From the NCBI GenBank assembly GCA_937936785.1, contig CALDDQ010000010.1:54754-118753 (forward strand): DNA of 64,000 nt, given 5' to 3'. Below, piece after piece: positions 1 through 10,139 of the stretch. The notes beneath the pieces were generated by a model. It was not told the origin of the DNA. It saw nothing but the letters and a program-made list of their open reading frames with translations, and made no database searches. The DNA comes from an uncultured Endomicrobiia bacterium. Lineage in GTDB: Bacteria; Elusimicrobiota; Endomicrobiia; DTEH01. Made by a program: the position numbers and the translations under genes. Numbering within the stretch: position 1 is the stretch's first letter; every line of letters begins with the position of its first letter.

Positions 1-233
1 TTTATATCTTTGTTAGGTGTAAAATGGTCTAATACAATTGCAACTTTTGTCCTATCAAAAACTTTTGGTCTCTTATCTTCACCAAAAATTTTATAAAACT
101 GTTTTATTGCTAACGGTGAGGTAACATCGTTACTTAAGGCAAAATCTACCTTTGCTAACACAAACTCGCCTGCTTCTACAAAATTTTTTTTACAATGTCT
201 TGCAATAATTTTTTGTGTAATTGTTTGGTTCAT
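1..233 (-). CDS. leuC: 3-isopropylmalate dehydratase large subunit, N-terminal part (truncated by window edge)
   Basis: Minus-strand frame from ATG at 233 translates [51 protein letters not shown], typical LeuC N-terminus; next to leuA. Confidence 0.85.
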   Translation of the reverse strand, partial: MNQTITQKIIARHCKKNFVEAGEFVLAKVDFALSNDVTSPLAIKQFYKIFGEDKRPKVFDRTKVAIVLDHFTPNKDI

Positions 234-315
234 AACTGATTATTTTACAAATGTTAAAAAGTATGACAACTAAAAAATAAATATTTATTAGTTTGTTTTT
301 ATTTTGTCATATTTT

Positions 316-1896
316 TTACAAATGTATTTTTACTCCTTTGTACATTTTTTTGTTTAAAATAAAATTATTAAGTGCGCAAACATAAGCTTTTATACTGGCT
401 TCAACTACATCAGTAGAAATCCCGCGTCCAGTAAATGTTGTTTTATTATATTCTAACTTTACCACCACTTCACCTTGTGCATCTTTACCTGAAGAAATTG
501 CTTTCAATGAATAATCTACAAGTTTTGGTGTAACACAAATGTTTAACATTTCACAAATAATTTTATCAATAGCTTTATACGCAGCATCAATAGGACCATC
601 ACCAAAATCTGCCTGACGAAAACATTTTGTCTTTTGACCATGCTTAATCTCTAATTCTATTGTTGCAGTAGGTAAAATTCCACTACCTGAACTTATGTGA
701 AAATATTTCAACTCTAACTTGCCTTCACTTTTTCCTACTTCTTCGTTTACTAAAGCAAAAATGTCTTCATCAAACACATACTTTTTTTTATCACACAACT
801 GTTTAAACTTATAAAATATTTTGTTACTTATTTTTTTGTCTAATGAATATCCCAACTGTTTTAACCTTTTATCTAATGCATGCCGACCAGAATGTTTCCC
901 TAAAACAAGTTCATTTGATGGAACACCAACATCTTTAGCAGACATAATTTCGTATGTTTGTCTTTTTTTCAATACTCCATCTTGGTGTATCCCAGATTCG
1001 TGCTTAAACGCATTTGCACCAACAATGGCTTTGTTTGGTTGAACCACTATTCCTGTTAAGTTTGAAACTAACTTGCTTGTAGGATAAATTTCTTTTGTAT
1101 TAATATCTGTATAAAATTTATCAAAATAATCTTTTCTGGTCTTTAATATCATAACAACTTCTTCCAAAGAAGCATTACCTGCACGTTCTCCAATACCATT
1201 AATCGTGCACTCAACCTGTCTTGCACCGTTTAATATTGCTGAAATAGAATTTGCTACTGCTAACCCCAAGTCGTTATGACAATGTGTTGATAAAATACAT
1301 TTGTCAATGTTGGGCACACGGTTAACTAATTCTTTAAATAAACTACCATATTCTTGTGGCAAAGTATAACCTACAGTTTCTGGAATATTAATTGTAGTTG
1401 CACCAGCTTTTATTGCTTCTTCTACGATTTTACACAAAAAATCTATTTCACTACGACCAGCATCCTCACACGAAAATTCTATGTTAGAAGTAAACCTTTT
1501 TGCATATTTTACTGCATTAACAGCTGTTGCAATAACATCTTCTTTTGACATTTTTAATTTATACTTGATATGAATATTACTTGTAGCAATAAAAGTATGT
1601 ATCCTTGCCAAATCACGTTTTTTTAACGGTTTTAATGATTCAATGCAAGCATCTATATCTTCTCTTCTTGCACGAGCCAAACCTGCAACTTGACAGTTGG
1701 TTATATTTTTTGCTATCATAAAAACTGCTTCTTTATCACCAGGACTTGCAATAGGAAACCCTGCTTCTATTATGTCTACTCCTAACCGTTCCAACTGAAA
1801 CGCAATATCTAATTTTTGTTTTGAAGTTAAACTTGCACCAGGAGATTGTTCTCCATCCCTTAATGTGGTATCAAAAATAAATATTTTTTTGTTCAT
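316..1896 (-). CDS. leuA: 2-isopropylmalate synthase
   Basis: FDTTLRDGEQSPGASLT start, HCHNDLGLAVANS, C-terminal LeuA regulatory-like domain. Confidence 0.96.
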   Translation of the reverse strand: MNKKIFIFDTTLRDGEQSPGASLTSKQKLDIAFQLERLGVDIIEAGFPIASPGDKEAVFMIAKNITNCQVAGLARARREDIDACIESLKPLKKRDLARIHTFIATSNIHIKYKLKMSKEDVIATAVNAVKYAKRFTSNIEFSCEDAGRSEIDFLCKIVEEAIKAGATTINIPETVGYTLPQEYGSLFKELVNRVPNIDKCILSTHCHNDLGLAVANSISAILNGARQVECTINGIGERAGNASLEEVVMILKTRKDYFDKFYTDINTKEIYPTSKLVSNLTGIVVQPNKAIVGANAFKHESGIHQDGVLKKRQTYEIMSAKDVGVPSNELVLGKHSGRHALDKRLKQLGYSLDKKISNKIFYKFKQLCDKKKYVFDEDIFALVNEEVGKSEGKLELKYFHISSGSGILPTATIELEIKHGQKTKCFRQADFGDGPIDAAYKAIDKIICEMLNICVTPKLVDYSLKAISSGKDAQGEVVVKLEYNKTTFTGRGISTDVVEASIKAYVCALNNFILNKKMYKGVKIHL

Positions 1897-1913
1897 AAAA
1901 TTTTTTCTCTTTA

Positions 1914-2681
1914 TTAACTTTGTTTTGTTACAGCTTTTATAAGTTTTATTTTATACATTCTAACAAGGTAATCTACAAGACCAGAAATTACATAAATACC
2001 AAAAACTAAAAATATAGTACTTTCTGGATAAGCAAATATTAACAAAACTGAACTAATAATTATTGTAAACATTTTCAATGTAACCTTTTTATTAAACCGT
2101 AACCGTGAAAAACTTAAATACCGTAGTTTTGTTATCATTAATAACGATATTATAATAATAATTCCTGGCAAAAATTTTAATACAATTGGCACTACAACAA
2201 AAACAATGTTTTTACGGACATAATCTAACCCTAAAGCTGATAATAACAAACTTATTGAAACGATTGCACCAGCAGCAGCAGTTGTAGGTAAACCTTCAAA
2301 AAACAAGTTTTTATTCAACTGTTCTTTTATCACAAAAACATTATATCTAACTAATCTTATACTTCCAAATAATACATAAATAAATGCAATTACAATTCCT
2401 GGCATATTGTAATTATTTAAAACCTGTTTATATAATAAAACCATAGGAGCAACACAAAATGATACCATATCAGCTAACGAATCAAACTCTGTCCCAAAAA
2501 AATCTTGTTTTTTAGCCAACCTTGCCACTGATCCATCTAATCCATCAAACAATATTGCAACAATTATAACCCAACCCGCTAACTCAAAGTTGTTCTTTAT
2601 GGTCATTATTATAGAAAAAAATCCACAAAACATATTTCCGGCAGTAAATATTGATGGTATTAAATATAAAAAATTTCCCAT
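1914..2681 (-). CDS. pssA: CDP-diacylglycerol--serine O-phosphatidyltransferase
   Basis: CDP-alcohol phosphatidyltransferase motif DGLDGSVARL...GTEFDSLADMVSF; multi-TM. Confidence 0.93.
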   Translation of the reverse strand: MGNFLYLIPSIFTAGNMFCGFFSIIMTIKNNFELAGWVIIVAILFDGLDGSVARLAKKQDFFGTEFDSLADMVSFCVAPMVLLYKQVLNNYNMPGIVIAFIYVLFGSIRLVRYNVFVIKEQLNKNLFFEGLPTTAAAGAIVSISLLLSALGLDYVRKNIVFVVVPIVLKFLPGIIIIISLLMITKLRYLSFSRLRFNKKVTLKMFTIIISSVLLIFAYPESTIFLVFGIYVISGLVDYLVRMYKIKLIKAVTKQS

Positions 2682-2690
2682 AAATCATTT

Positions 2691-3353
2691 TTATTTCAAC
2701 AAAGCAATCTTTGTAATTCCAGCAAAAACAGTTTGTTTTTTTTCTACTAAAACCAATACTTTGTCTTTTGGTAAAGTTAAGTTAACCTGAGAACCTAAAA
2801 GTATGTATCCAATTTTTTGTCCTTGTTTTATTTCTTCTCCTATTTTAACAAGAGACACTATTCTTCTTGCAACCAATCCCGCTATTTGTAAAACTTTTAT
2901 TTCAAGTCCATTATTTGATTTTATTACAATCAGATTTTGTTCATTTAAATAATCTGTATTTTTATTTCCTGCAGGATAAAATTTTCCCTTTTTATAAAAA
3001 ACTTCTTTAACAAAACCTGCCACAGGACTACGTTGAACATGAACATTAAACACGTTCATAAAAATTTTTATACAAAATTCGTTTCCAGAATCAGTAATTT
3101 CAATAATTTTTCCATCTGCAGGAGAGTATATCACATTTGTGTCTGCAACTATCATTCTTACAGGATCACGAAAAAAATATATCACCACCAATAATAATAT
3201 AAATAATACTAAACTAAAATATCTGAAAATTTCATAATGCAAACCAAATAAAAAACTAATCAAAAATAATAATCCAAAAAATATAATTACAACAATCCCT
3301 TTTTTTAAAATAAAACCTTCTTCGGTTTCATTTCTCACACTTTTACCTATCAA
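2691..3353 (-). CDS. psd: phosphatidylserine decarboxylase
   Basis: FFRDPVR, SPADGKI, FMNVFNVHVQRSP and a C-terminal LLGSQVNL self-cleavage-like GS site; next to pssA. Confidence 0.92.
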   Translation of the reverse strand: MIGKSVRNETEEGFILKKGIVVIIFFGLLFLISFLFGLHYEIFRYFSLVLFILLLVVIYFFRDPVRMIVADTNVIYSPADGKIIEITDSGNEFCIKIFMNVFNVHVQRSPVAGFVKEVFYKKGKFYPAGNKNTDYLNEQNLIVIKSNNGLEIKVLQIAGLVARRIVSLVKIGEEIKQGQKIGYILLGSQVNLTLPKDKVLVLVEKKQTVFAGITKIALLK

Positions 3354-3393
3354 ATAATTACTTATTTACAACAAAATTTCTCTACTAAAAAAT

Positions 3394-4398
3394 CTATTTT
3401 TTTAACCATGGCATCATTGAACGTAACTTTGAACCAACTTTTTCAATTGTATGATTATCTAAATCTTTCCTCTTTTGGTTAAACACAGGTCTTCCAACTT
3501 GGTTTTCTAATAACCATTCTTTTGCAAATTCGCCAGAAACAATTTCGTTTAAAACTTTCTTCATTTCTTTTTTTGTTTCATCATTAATAATTCTCGGACC
3601 AATTGCATACTCACCATATTCTGCCGTGTCAGAAATGGAATAATTCATATAACCAATACCTTTTTCGTAAATTAAATCTATTATAAGTTTCATCTCGTGT
3701 AAACATTCAAAATAAGCAATCTCTGGCTGATACCCAGATTCAACCAAAGTTTCAAAACCTTTCTTTATAAGTTCTACTAACCCACCACACAGAACTACTT
3801 GCTCCCCAAACAAATCTGTCTCTGTTTCTTCTGAAAATGTTGTTTCAATAACCCCAGCTCGTGTCCCACCAGCAGCTTTTGCATATGACAACGAATATTC
3901 TAATGCTTTTTTAGAATAATTTTGATGAACAGCCACTAACATAGGAACACCTTTGCCTTCCTCATACATTCTCCTTACTAAATGTCCTGGACCTTTTGGT
4001 GCAACCATAACAACATCTATATCTTCCGGAGGAATAATTTGTGAGAATCTTATATTAAACCCATGAGAAAAACCTAATATTGCACCTTTCTTAATATTAT
4101 GTTTTATCTCTTTCTCCCAAACAATTTTTTGTGTCTGGTCTGGAACTAACATTTGTATCCAGTCAGATTTTTTAGTTGCTTCTGATGCGCAGAACAAATC
4201 TTTCCCCGGTTTAAATCCATGTTCAACTGCAAGATTATAATTTGGCGTTCCTTCCAACTCTGCAACTAAAACTTCTATCCCGGAATCTCTTAAATTTAGT
4301 GCATGAGCATGACCTTGTGAACCATAACCTACTATTGCAACCGTCTTACCTTTTAACAAATTTATATCTGCATCTTGGTCATAATACATTTTTACCAT
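3394..4398 (-). CDS. ilvC: ketol-acid reductoisomerase (class I)
   Basis: [44 protein letters not shown]. Confidence 0.97.
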   Translation of the reverse strand: MVKMYYDQDADINLLKGKTVAIVGYGSQGHAHALNLRDSGIEVLVAELEGTPNYNLAVEHGFKPGKDLFCASEATKKSDWIQMLVPDQTQKIVWEKEIKHNIKKGAILGFSHGFNIRFSQIIPPEDIDVVMVAPKGPGHLVRRMYEEGKGVPMLVAVHQNYSKKALEYSLSYAKAAGGTRAGVIETTFSEETETDLFGEQVVLCGGLVELIKKGFETLVESGYQPEIAYFECLHEMKLIIDLIYEKGIGYMNYSISDTAEYGEYAIGPRIINDETKKEMKKVLNEIVSGEFAKEWLLENQVGRPVFNQKRKDLDNHTIEKVGSKLRSMMPWLKK

Positions 4399-4402
4399 AG
4401 AT

Positions 4403-4768
4403 TTATTCCTCCTTTGGAATATTTTCTTTTACCGAAGAATCTTTGTATTTAATTATTAACTCAACTTTATTTGCTACAACTTCAATTGTTTTGTGTTTTC
4501 TACCTTCTGAATCTTCCCATTGCCTGTTAACAAGTTTTCCTTCAACTTTTACAGCAGAACCTTTTTGTAATGCAGTGGAACATTCTAAACCTAATTCTGA
4601 CCACACAACTATTGGTAAAAAAAGTGTTTCCTTCTCTCCTCTGTTATACATATTTACTGCTAAATTAAACCTGCATATTGGCACAGATTTTTGTGTATAT
4701 CTTAAAACAGGATTTTCTGTAAGCCTACCGGAGAGAATTACCTTGTTTTCATCACTAATGTCTTTCAT
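4403..4768 (-). CDS. ssb: single-stranded DNA-binding protein
   Basis: OB-fold SSB pattern ([30 protein letters not shown]); adjacent to rpsF. Confidence 0.88.
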   Translation of the reverse strand: MKDISDENKVILSGRLTENPVLRYTQKSVPICRFNLAVNMYNRGEKETLFLPIVVWSELGLECSTALQKGSAVKVEGKLVNRQWEDSEGRKHKTIEVVANKVELIIKYKDSSVKENIPKEE

Positions 4769-5152
4769 TTATACAGCAGTTGGTTCTGTTTTGTTAACAT
4801 CAGAAGACCCTTCATTTTCATCATCTTTGATAGAAACTTTCTTCTTACGTTTTGATTGTTGTTTTTCAACTTTTATAACACTGTTTCTTATAATATCATC
4901 ATTTGCAGTAACATATTTTCTAAAATCTGTTACAAAATCAGATTCTACATTTGTCTTAATGAAATGGTAAATACCGGTATTGAATTTGTTTATTCTGTAA
5001 GCCAATTTTTTATTATCCCAATGGTCTTCTTCCAAAATTTCTCCATTGTAGTTTGAAATCATATTTTTAATTTTTTTTAAATGTGACTGAACTTTTTCTT
5101 CTAAAATGTTTGGTGCAAAAATTGTTATAACTTCATAAATATTTTTTTTCAC
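4769..5152 (-). CDS. rpsF: 30S ribosomal protein S6
   Basis: NIYEVITIFAPN...DHWDNKKLAYRINKFNTGIYHFI; typical rpsF-ssb order. Confidence 0.9.
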   Translation of the reverse strand: MKKNIYEVITIFAPNILEEKVQSHLKKIKNMISNYNGEILEEDHWDNKKLAYRINKFNTGIYHFIKTNVESDFVTDFRKYVTANDDIIRNSVIKVEKQQSKRKKKVSIKDDENEGSSDVNKTEPTAV

Positions 5153-5306
5153 TATCTCCTCCTAAAAGTATCTTGTACTACTTTCTGTTATTTGTTATAT
5201 ACAATTTAAACCTAATTGTCAAGAATCTTAAGCATATATCTAAACTTGAATTTGCATATGAAAAAATGTATATAAACACTAAAATTTTATCCATTTAAGT
5301 AAATAT

Positions 5307-6575
5307 ATGATTGATATAACTTTGTTTAGAGAAAAAAAAGATTGGTTGATAAAAACTTTATCTAATAGAAACATTTCACAAAAAGTTATTGAAGAAATTA
5401 TTGATTTTGACACTAAAAAACGTCAAATACAAACAGAAATTGATTCTTTGCGTAATCAAAGAAAGATTTTGTCATTACAAATTGGTCAACTTAAAAAACA
5501 AAATCTAGATTCAAAAGAAATAAGTTCTGAACTTGAAAATAACAAGATTTATTTATCTGAAAAGGAAACTTTATTGTCTTCAATTGAAACTAAACTTTTA
5601 GATTTATTGTTAACCATACCTAACATACCAGATGTCTCTACTCATATAGGAAGTTCTGAAAAAGATAATATTGTAGTAGAACAAATAGGCAAAATTCCAG
5701 AATATAAATTCTCACCAAAACCACACTGGGAATTTGGCGAAAAACTTGGTATATTAGATTTTTCCTTAGCATCAAAAATTTCCGGTTCACGATTTGTTGC
5801 TTTAAAAAAATTTGGTTGTAGATTAGAACATGCATTGATACAATTTATGTTATCTGAACATATCAAAAATGGTTATGAAGAAATCTGGTTGCCATATCTG
5901 GTCAATAAAGAAACTATCACCGCTACAGGACAATTACCAAAGTTTGCAGAAGAAATTTACAAAATTGATTCTGAAGATTACTATTTAATACCAACAGCAG
6001 AAGTTTCTGTTACAAATATTTTCCGAGACGAAACTTTGTCCGAAGAAGATTTGCCTAAAAAATTTGTTTCTTATTCAGCATGTTTTAGAAAAGAATCCGG
6101 TTCTTATGGTAAAGACACCAAAGGTCTTATTCGTAATCATCAATTTAATAAAATTGAACTTGTAAAATTTGTTTTGCCAGAGAAATCTAATCTTGAATTA
6201 GATACGTTAACTAAAGATGCATCAAACATTTTAAAAAAGCTAGGATTAACTCATAGAGTTGTATCTTTATGTACAGCAGATTTAGGTTTTTCTTCTGCAA
6301 AAACATATGATTTAGAAGTTTGGATGCCTGGAGAAAATAGATGGAGAGAAATTTCTTCCTGTTCAAACTGTACCGATTTTCAAGCAAGACGGCTTAATAC
6401 AAAAATTAAGTATAAATCTGGACAAAAAAAGTTTGTCCACACATTAAACGGTTCTGGGGTTGCAATAGGACGTACAGTTGCATGTATACTTGAAACTTAT
6501 CAACAAGAAGATGGGTCTTTAAGAATTCCTGAAGTATTAAAACCTTTTTTAGGAATACAAAAATATCCAGAATAA
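5307..6575 (+). CDS. serS: serine--tRNA ligase
   Basis: N-terminal coiled coil, class II motifs (FRKESGSYGKDTKGLIRNHQFNKIEL; NGSGVAIGRTVACILETYQ). Confidence 0.97.
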   Translation: MIDITLFREKKDWLIKTLSNRNISQKVIEEIIDFDTKKRQIQTEIDSLRNQRKILSLQIGQLKKQNLDSKEISSELENNKIYLSEKETLLSSIETKLLDLLLTIPNIPDVSTHIGSSEKDNIVVEQIGKIPEYKFSPKPHWEFGEKLGILDFSLASKISGSRFVALKKFGCRLEHALIQFMLSEHIKNGYEEIWLPYLVNKETITATGQLPKFAEEIYKIDSEDYYLIPTAEVSVTNIFRDETLSEEDLPKKFVSYSACFRKESGSYGKDTKGLIRNHQFNKIELVKFVLPEKSNLELDTLTKDASNILKKLGLTHRVVSLCTADLGFSSAKTYDLEVWMPGENRWREISSCSNCTDFQARRLNTKIKYKSGQKKFVHTLNGSGVAIGRTVACILETYQQEDGSLRIPEVLKPFLGIQKYPE

Positions 6576-6605
6576 TATAAACTACTAATTTTGATTATAT
6601 TAAGT

Positions 6606-8252
6606 TTAACTTTTACTTTCTTCAAAAGAAGTATTCTCGTTATTGTCTGCTAAAGTTATTTCTTTTTCTTGATCCTGTTTTTCTACAATTTTTCCTGAAA
6701 CTGATTTTAAAAACTTTTCAACTTCAGGATCTATAACTTTTTTTGATTTTAAAGGTATCGTTTTTAACTCTTGTTTATTTTCTTCTTGCTGTTGTTCTGC
6801 TAAAACAATTTTTTGTGTTTGAGTTTTCACTGTAAATTCTACTTTAATGATTTTATTAAATGTTTTTTTCAGATATTCTTCTAAAATTGTTAAATATTTT
6901 TTTGCTGTTGTTTGCATAAATCTATTTGGTAAAAAAATTTTTATAACATTGCCCTCTAATACCGTTTCTGCATTTGCTAAAAAAGAGTATATCAACGGTT
7001 GTTCTAATCTTAATACTTCCACAATTTTGTCCCAATCAATAATATCACTTGATGATTTATCAAAAGTATTAATTTTTTGTGTTGAGGAAGTGAAAGAAAT
7101 TATTTCTTGTGACAAAACATTTTTTTCATTCGATGAAATTTTTTCTATTATATCTACAATTTGTTCTAACTCAACATATTGTTTTGTAAGTTTTATACTG
7201 TATAACTCAAATACTATTTTAGGGAACTCTGTCCTTTTAATATCTTCTAGTAAATTTAATAAAAGTTGAATGTTTGCAACAATTTTTGTTATAGAAAATT
7301 TGTCAACATATTTTTTTGTATCTACAAAACTGGTTGGTGCATCTATATTTAATAAAGCAAACATTATTCCTCTGAAACTTTCTATTAAATCTTTACTAAA
7401 TTGTACAAAATCTGTTCCTAATTCATATAATTTGTCAACATATGAAATAACTTCTTTAATTTCACCCGAAATAATTCTGTCTAAATATTGTTCTATCAGT
7501 TCTTGTGGTGTGTAGCCTAACATATTTTTTATAATTTTACTATTAACAGTTCCTTCTTCTATAAAAGATAACACTTGATCTAACAAACTTAAAGAATCTC
7601 TAACAGAACCACCAGAATTTTGGGCAATTAAACGTAACGAATCGTCATCAATTTTTATATTTTGTGTTTCTTTTGATACAATATATTTTAACCTTTGAAA
7701 AATTATTTCTGTGTTAACAGGTCTAAACTGAAAAACTTGGCATCGTGAAACTATTGTCAACGGTAAAGCACGAAATTCTGTCGTTGCAAGAATAAAAATT
7801 ACATACGGTGGTGGTTCTTCTAATGTTTTTAAAAAAGCATTAAACGCTTGTTCTGTGATCTGATGCGCTTCGTCAATAATATAAATTTTATATTTAGAAT
7901 TTACAGGTGCAAATTTTACATTTTCTCTTAAAGTCCTAATTTCTTCTATTCCACGATTAGATGCCGCATCTATTTCAATAACATCAACACTACTGCCTTT
8001 TGTTATCTCTGCACAACTTATGCATTTCCCACAAGGTTCGTTATCAGAGGTAAGATATTGACAGTTTAAAGCTTTTGCTAAAATTCTTGCTGTAGAAGTT
8101 TTTCCTGTACCACGTGTCCCTGAAAAAATGTATGCATGCCAGGATTTGTTAGACCTTATAGCATTTTTTAATACTGTAACTATGTGTTCTTGCCCAATAA
8201 TCTCAGAAAAATTTTGTGGTCTATATTTTCTCGCTAAAACTAAATAACTCAT
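6606..8252 (-). CDS. dnaX: DNA polymerase III subunit gamma/tau
   Basis: SYLVLARKYRPQNFSEIIGQEHIVTVLKNAI, Walker A GTRGTGKTSTARI, zinc-module cysteines, IDEAHQ. Confidence 0.96.
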   Translation of the reverse strand: MSYLVLARKYRPQNFSEIIGQEHIVTVLKNAIRSNKSWHAYIFSGTRGTGKTSTARILAKALNCQYLTSDNEPCGKCISCAEITKGSSVDVIEIDAASNRGIEEIRTLRENVKFAPVNSKYKIYIIDEAHQITEQAFNAFLKTLEEPPPYVIFILATTEFRALPLTIVSRCQVFQFRPVNTEIIFQRLKYIVSKETQNIKIDDDSLRLIAQNSGGSVRDSLSLLDQVLSFIEEGTVNSKIIKNMLGYTPQELIEQYLDRIISGEIKEVISYVDKLYELGTDFVQFSKDLIESFRGIMFALLNIDAPTSFVDTKKYVDKFSITKIVANIQLLLNLLEDIKRTEFPKIVFELYSIKLTKQYVELEQIVDIIEKISSNEKNVLSQEIISFTSSTQKINTFDKSSSDIIDWDKIVEVLRLEQPLIYSFLANAETVLEGNVIKIFLPNRFMQTTAKKYLTILEEYLKKTFNKIIKVEFTVKTQTQKIVLAEQQQEENKQELKTIPLKSKKVIDPEVEKFLKSVSGKIVEKQDQEKEITLADNNENTSFEESKS

Positions 8253-8258
8253 AATTTG

Positions 8259-8966
8259 CTAAAAAAATTTATCTTTTATATTTTTTATTCTATTATATAT
8301 GTTATCTGACTCATAAATTGATCTTCCTATGACAACATAATCTGCACCATTTTTTATAACTTCATCTAAACTTAAAGTTCTCTTTTGATCAAAAGAAATA
8401 TTTTTTTCAATACTAACACCTGGAACTAAAGTTAAAAAATTTTTTCCAAATTGAGATTTTATTTTTTTTACCTCTTTTGCAGAACACACAACACCATCTA
8501 AACCTGCCACTTTAGCATATTTAGTTAATAAAAAAACTTGGTCTTTAACAAAATTTTTTTTAAACCCAAGCTCTTTAATGTCAGTATCATTTAAACTTGT
8601 TAAAATTGTAACACCAAATATTATTGGACGATCCTTTATGTGTTTAATTGACATTACTACTTCTTGTAACATTTGTTTACCACCCAAAATATGTACTGTC
8701 ATTGCAAAAATTTTGTATTTTTTAGATATTTCTACTACAGCCTTTGATACTACAGAAGGTATATCATTAAATTTTAAATCCAAAACAACTTCTCCAGAAC
8801 ATTTTGTTATATAATCTATAATCTTAGGATTAGTATCAAATAATAAATGCCCAACCTTAAACATTTTTAGCCCGTTTTCTAAACAAACATTCACTATTTT
8901 TTTTGCTTTATCAAATTCAACATCTAATGCTACTACAATTTTTTGGTTAGTCATAAAAATTCTCAA
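8259..8966 (-). CDS. pyrF: orotidine 5'-phosphate decarboxylase
   Basis: VALDVEFDKA, VVLDLKFNDIPSVV, VPGVS, GADYVVIGRSIY. Confidence 0.93.
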   Translation of the reverse strand: MRIFMTNQKIVVALDVEFDKAKKIVNVCLENGLKMFKVGHLLFDTNPKIIDYITKCSGEVVLDLKFNDIPSVVSKAVVEISKKYKIFAMTVHILGGKQMLQEVVMSIKHIKDRPIIFGVTILTSLNDTDIKELGFKKNFVKDQVFLLTKYAKVAGLDGVVCSAKEVKKIKSQFGKNFLTLVPGVSIEKNISFDQKRTLSLDEVIKNGADYVVIGRSIYESDNIYNRIKNIKDKFF

Positions 8967-9095
8967 AAAAATTTATATTGTTTATTTTATTATACTTTTT
9001 TTTATAAATCAACAAAAAAAACAAAAAATAAACTTGTCTAAATTATTGAAAAAATTATTAGAAAATTATATTTTGTAACTGATCAATCTAATAAT

Positions 9096-9620
9096 ATGTC
9101 TACAAAAAAATTAATCATATTACAAAGAAAAGCAAAAAAATCTTCAAGATATTATTTTATTGCAAAAAATCGCAGTGGACCTCTTACAAAGAAAAATCAT
9201 ATTAAACTAATCACTTGGGCAATAAAATGTGTTAAACATACACTATTCAAACTCAACATAAAAATTAATCTAAAATTAAAATATGTTTTATATACTGCAA
9301 CAAAATGGAAAATAGGAAAAACATCAACATCAAAAGCTATGAATGCATCTTTAATAGCCCATAAAGTTGCAAGACAAACAAAAAATTTAGTATATAAATC
9401 TATTGCACGAGCAATAGGACAAACTGTCGCCACTGCACACTTTGCTGATCATTCTCTCGGTGCTACTTTTTACTTACTTAAAGCAATTAAGTTAAATAAT
9501 AAAAATTTAGAAAATGAAAAAAAGTGGCAAACAAAAACTTTACAAGCACTATTGCCATTTTATATGGCGAAAATAGCAAAAACAACTTGGAAAAAGAAAA
9601 AATTTGATAAAAGGATATAA
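9096..9620 (+). CDS. Imm-5-like putative immunity-type protein
   Basis: Alpha-helical pattern with ...ARQTKNLVYKSIARAIGQTVATAHFADHSLGATFYLLKA...KWQTKTLQALLPFY resembling the Imm-5-like domain. Confidence 0.6.
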   Translation: MSTKKLIILQRKAKKSSRYYFIAKNRSGPLTKKNHIKLITWAIKCVKHTLFKLNIKINLKLKYVLYTATKWKIGKTSTSKAMNASLIAHKVARQTKNLVYKSIARAIGQTVATAHFADHSLGATFYLLKAIKLNNKNLENEKKWQTKTLQALLPFYMAKIAKTTWKKKKFDKRI

Positions 9621-10020
9621 CATGAATTCAATTTTAGAACTAAAAATTTATTACGAAGATACTGATGCTGGTGGAATAGTATATTATGCCAATTACCTGC
9701 GATATTTTGAACGTGCAAGAACAGAATTTTTAGAACAAAGAGGACTTAAAATAAGCGAACTTGCTAAAAAAGGCATAATATTCGTAGTAGTAGATGTTGC
9801 CACAAAATTTCATTCTCCAGCACAACTTGGCGATGTTTTGCAAATAGAAACTATTCTTTCTGAACTAAAAAAAGTTAGTATGGTTTTTGACTACACGATA
9901 AAACGAAAATCAGATTTAAAAGTTTTAGTAACTGGAAAAACTAAAATTGCAGTTATTTCACCAGAAAGAAAAGTTATTAAATTACCTGAAGAAATTTTTA
10001 ATAAATTAACTTTATCCTAA
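9604..10020 (+). CDS. ybgC: YbgC/FadM-family acyl-CoA thioesterase (hotdog fold)
   Basis: YYEDTDAGGIVYYANYLRYFERARTEFL. Confidence 0.93.
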   Translation: MIKGYNMNSILELKIYYEDTDAGGIVYYANYLRYFERARTEFLEQRGLKISELAKKGIIFVVVDVATKFHSPAQLGDVLQIETILSELKKVSMVFDYTIKRKSDLKVLVTGKTKIAVISPERKVIKLPEEIFNKLTLS

Positions 10021-10030
10021 TAAGTCATTT

Positions 10031-10126
10031 TTAGAAATTTGCCATTGAACCTAACCAAAACATAAATCCAACTGCAATTAAATGTAAAACCCACCAAAAG
10101 GGTTTGTATAACATAAATTTGTTCAT
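10031..10126 (-). CDS. 31-aa predicted membrane microprotein (hypothetical)
   Basis: Not in the supplied ORF track; manual translation of complement(10031..10126) gives MNKFMLYKPFWWVLHLIAVGFMFWLGSMANF, similar to the C-terminal segment of the adjacent upstream ORF. Confidence 0.45.
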   Translation of the reverse strand: MNKFMLYKPFWWVLHLIAVGFMFWLGSMANF

Positions 10127-10139
10127 TACTTTTTTATTC

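Noticed and set aside
4443-4970. 175-aa plus-strand ORF
   Set aside because: Antisense to ssb and rpsF; composition artefact.
6576-6605. SRP RNA or tRNA next to dnaX/serS
   Set aside because: Only about 30 nt separates the convergent serS and dnaX genes; no room.
6720-6760. A-run (TC AAAAAAA G) in dnaX as a programmed frameshift site
   Set aside because: The run is present, but a -1 shift would remove only about 40 C-terminal residues and such A-runs are ubiquitous in this AT-rich DNA; no supporting stem-loop seen.
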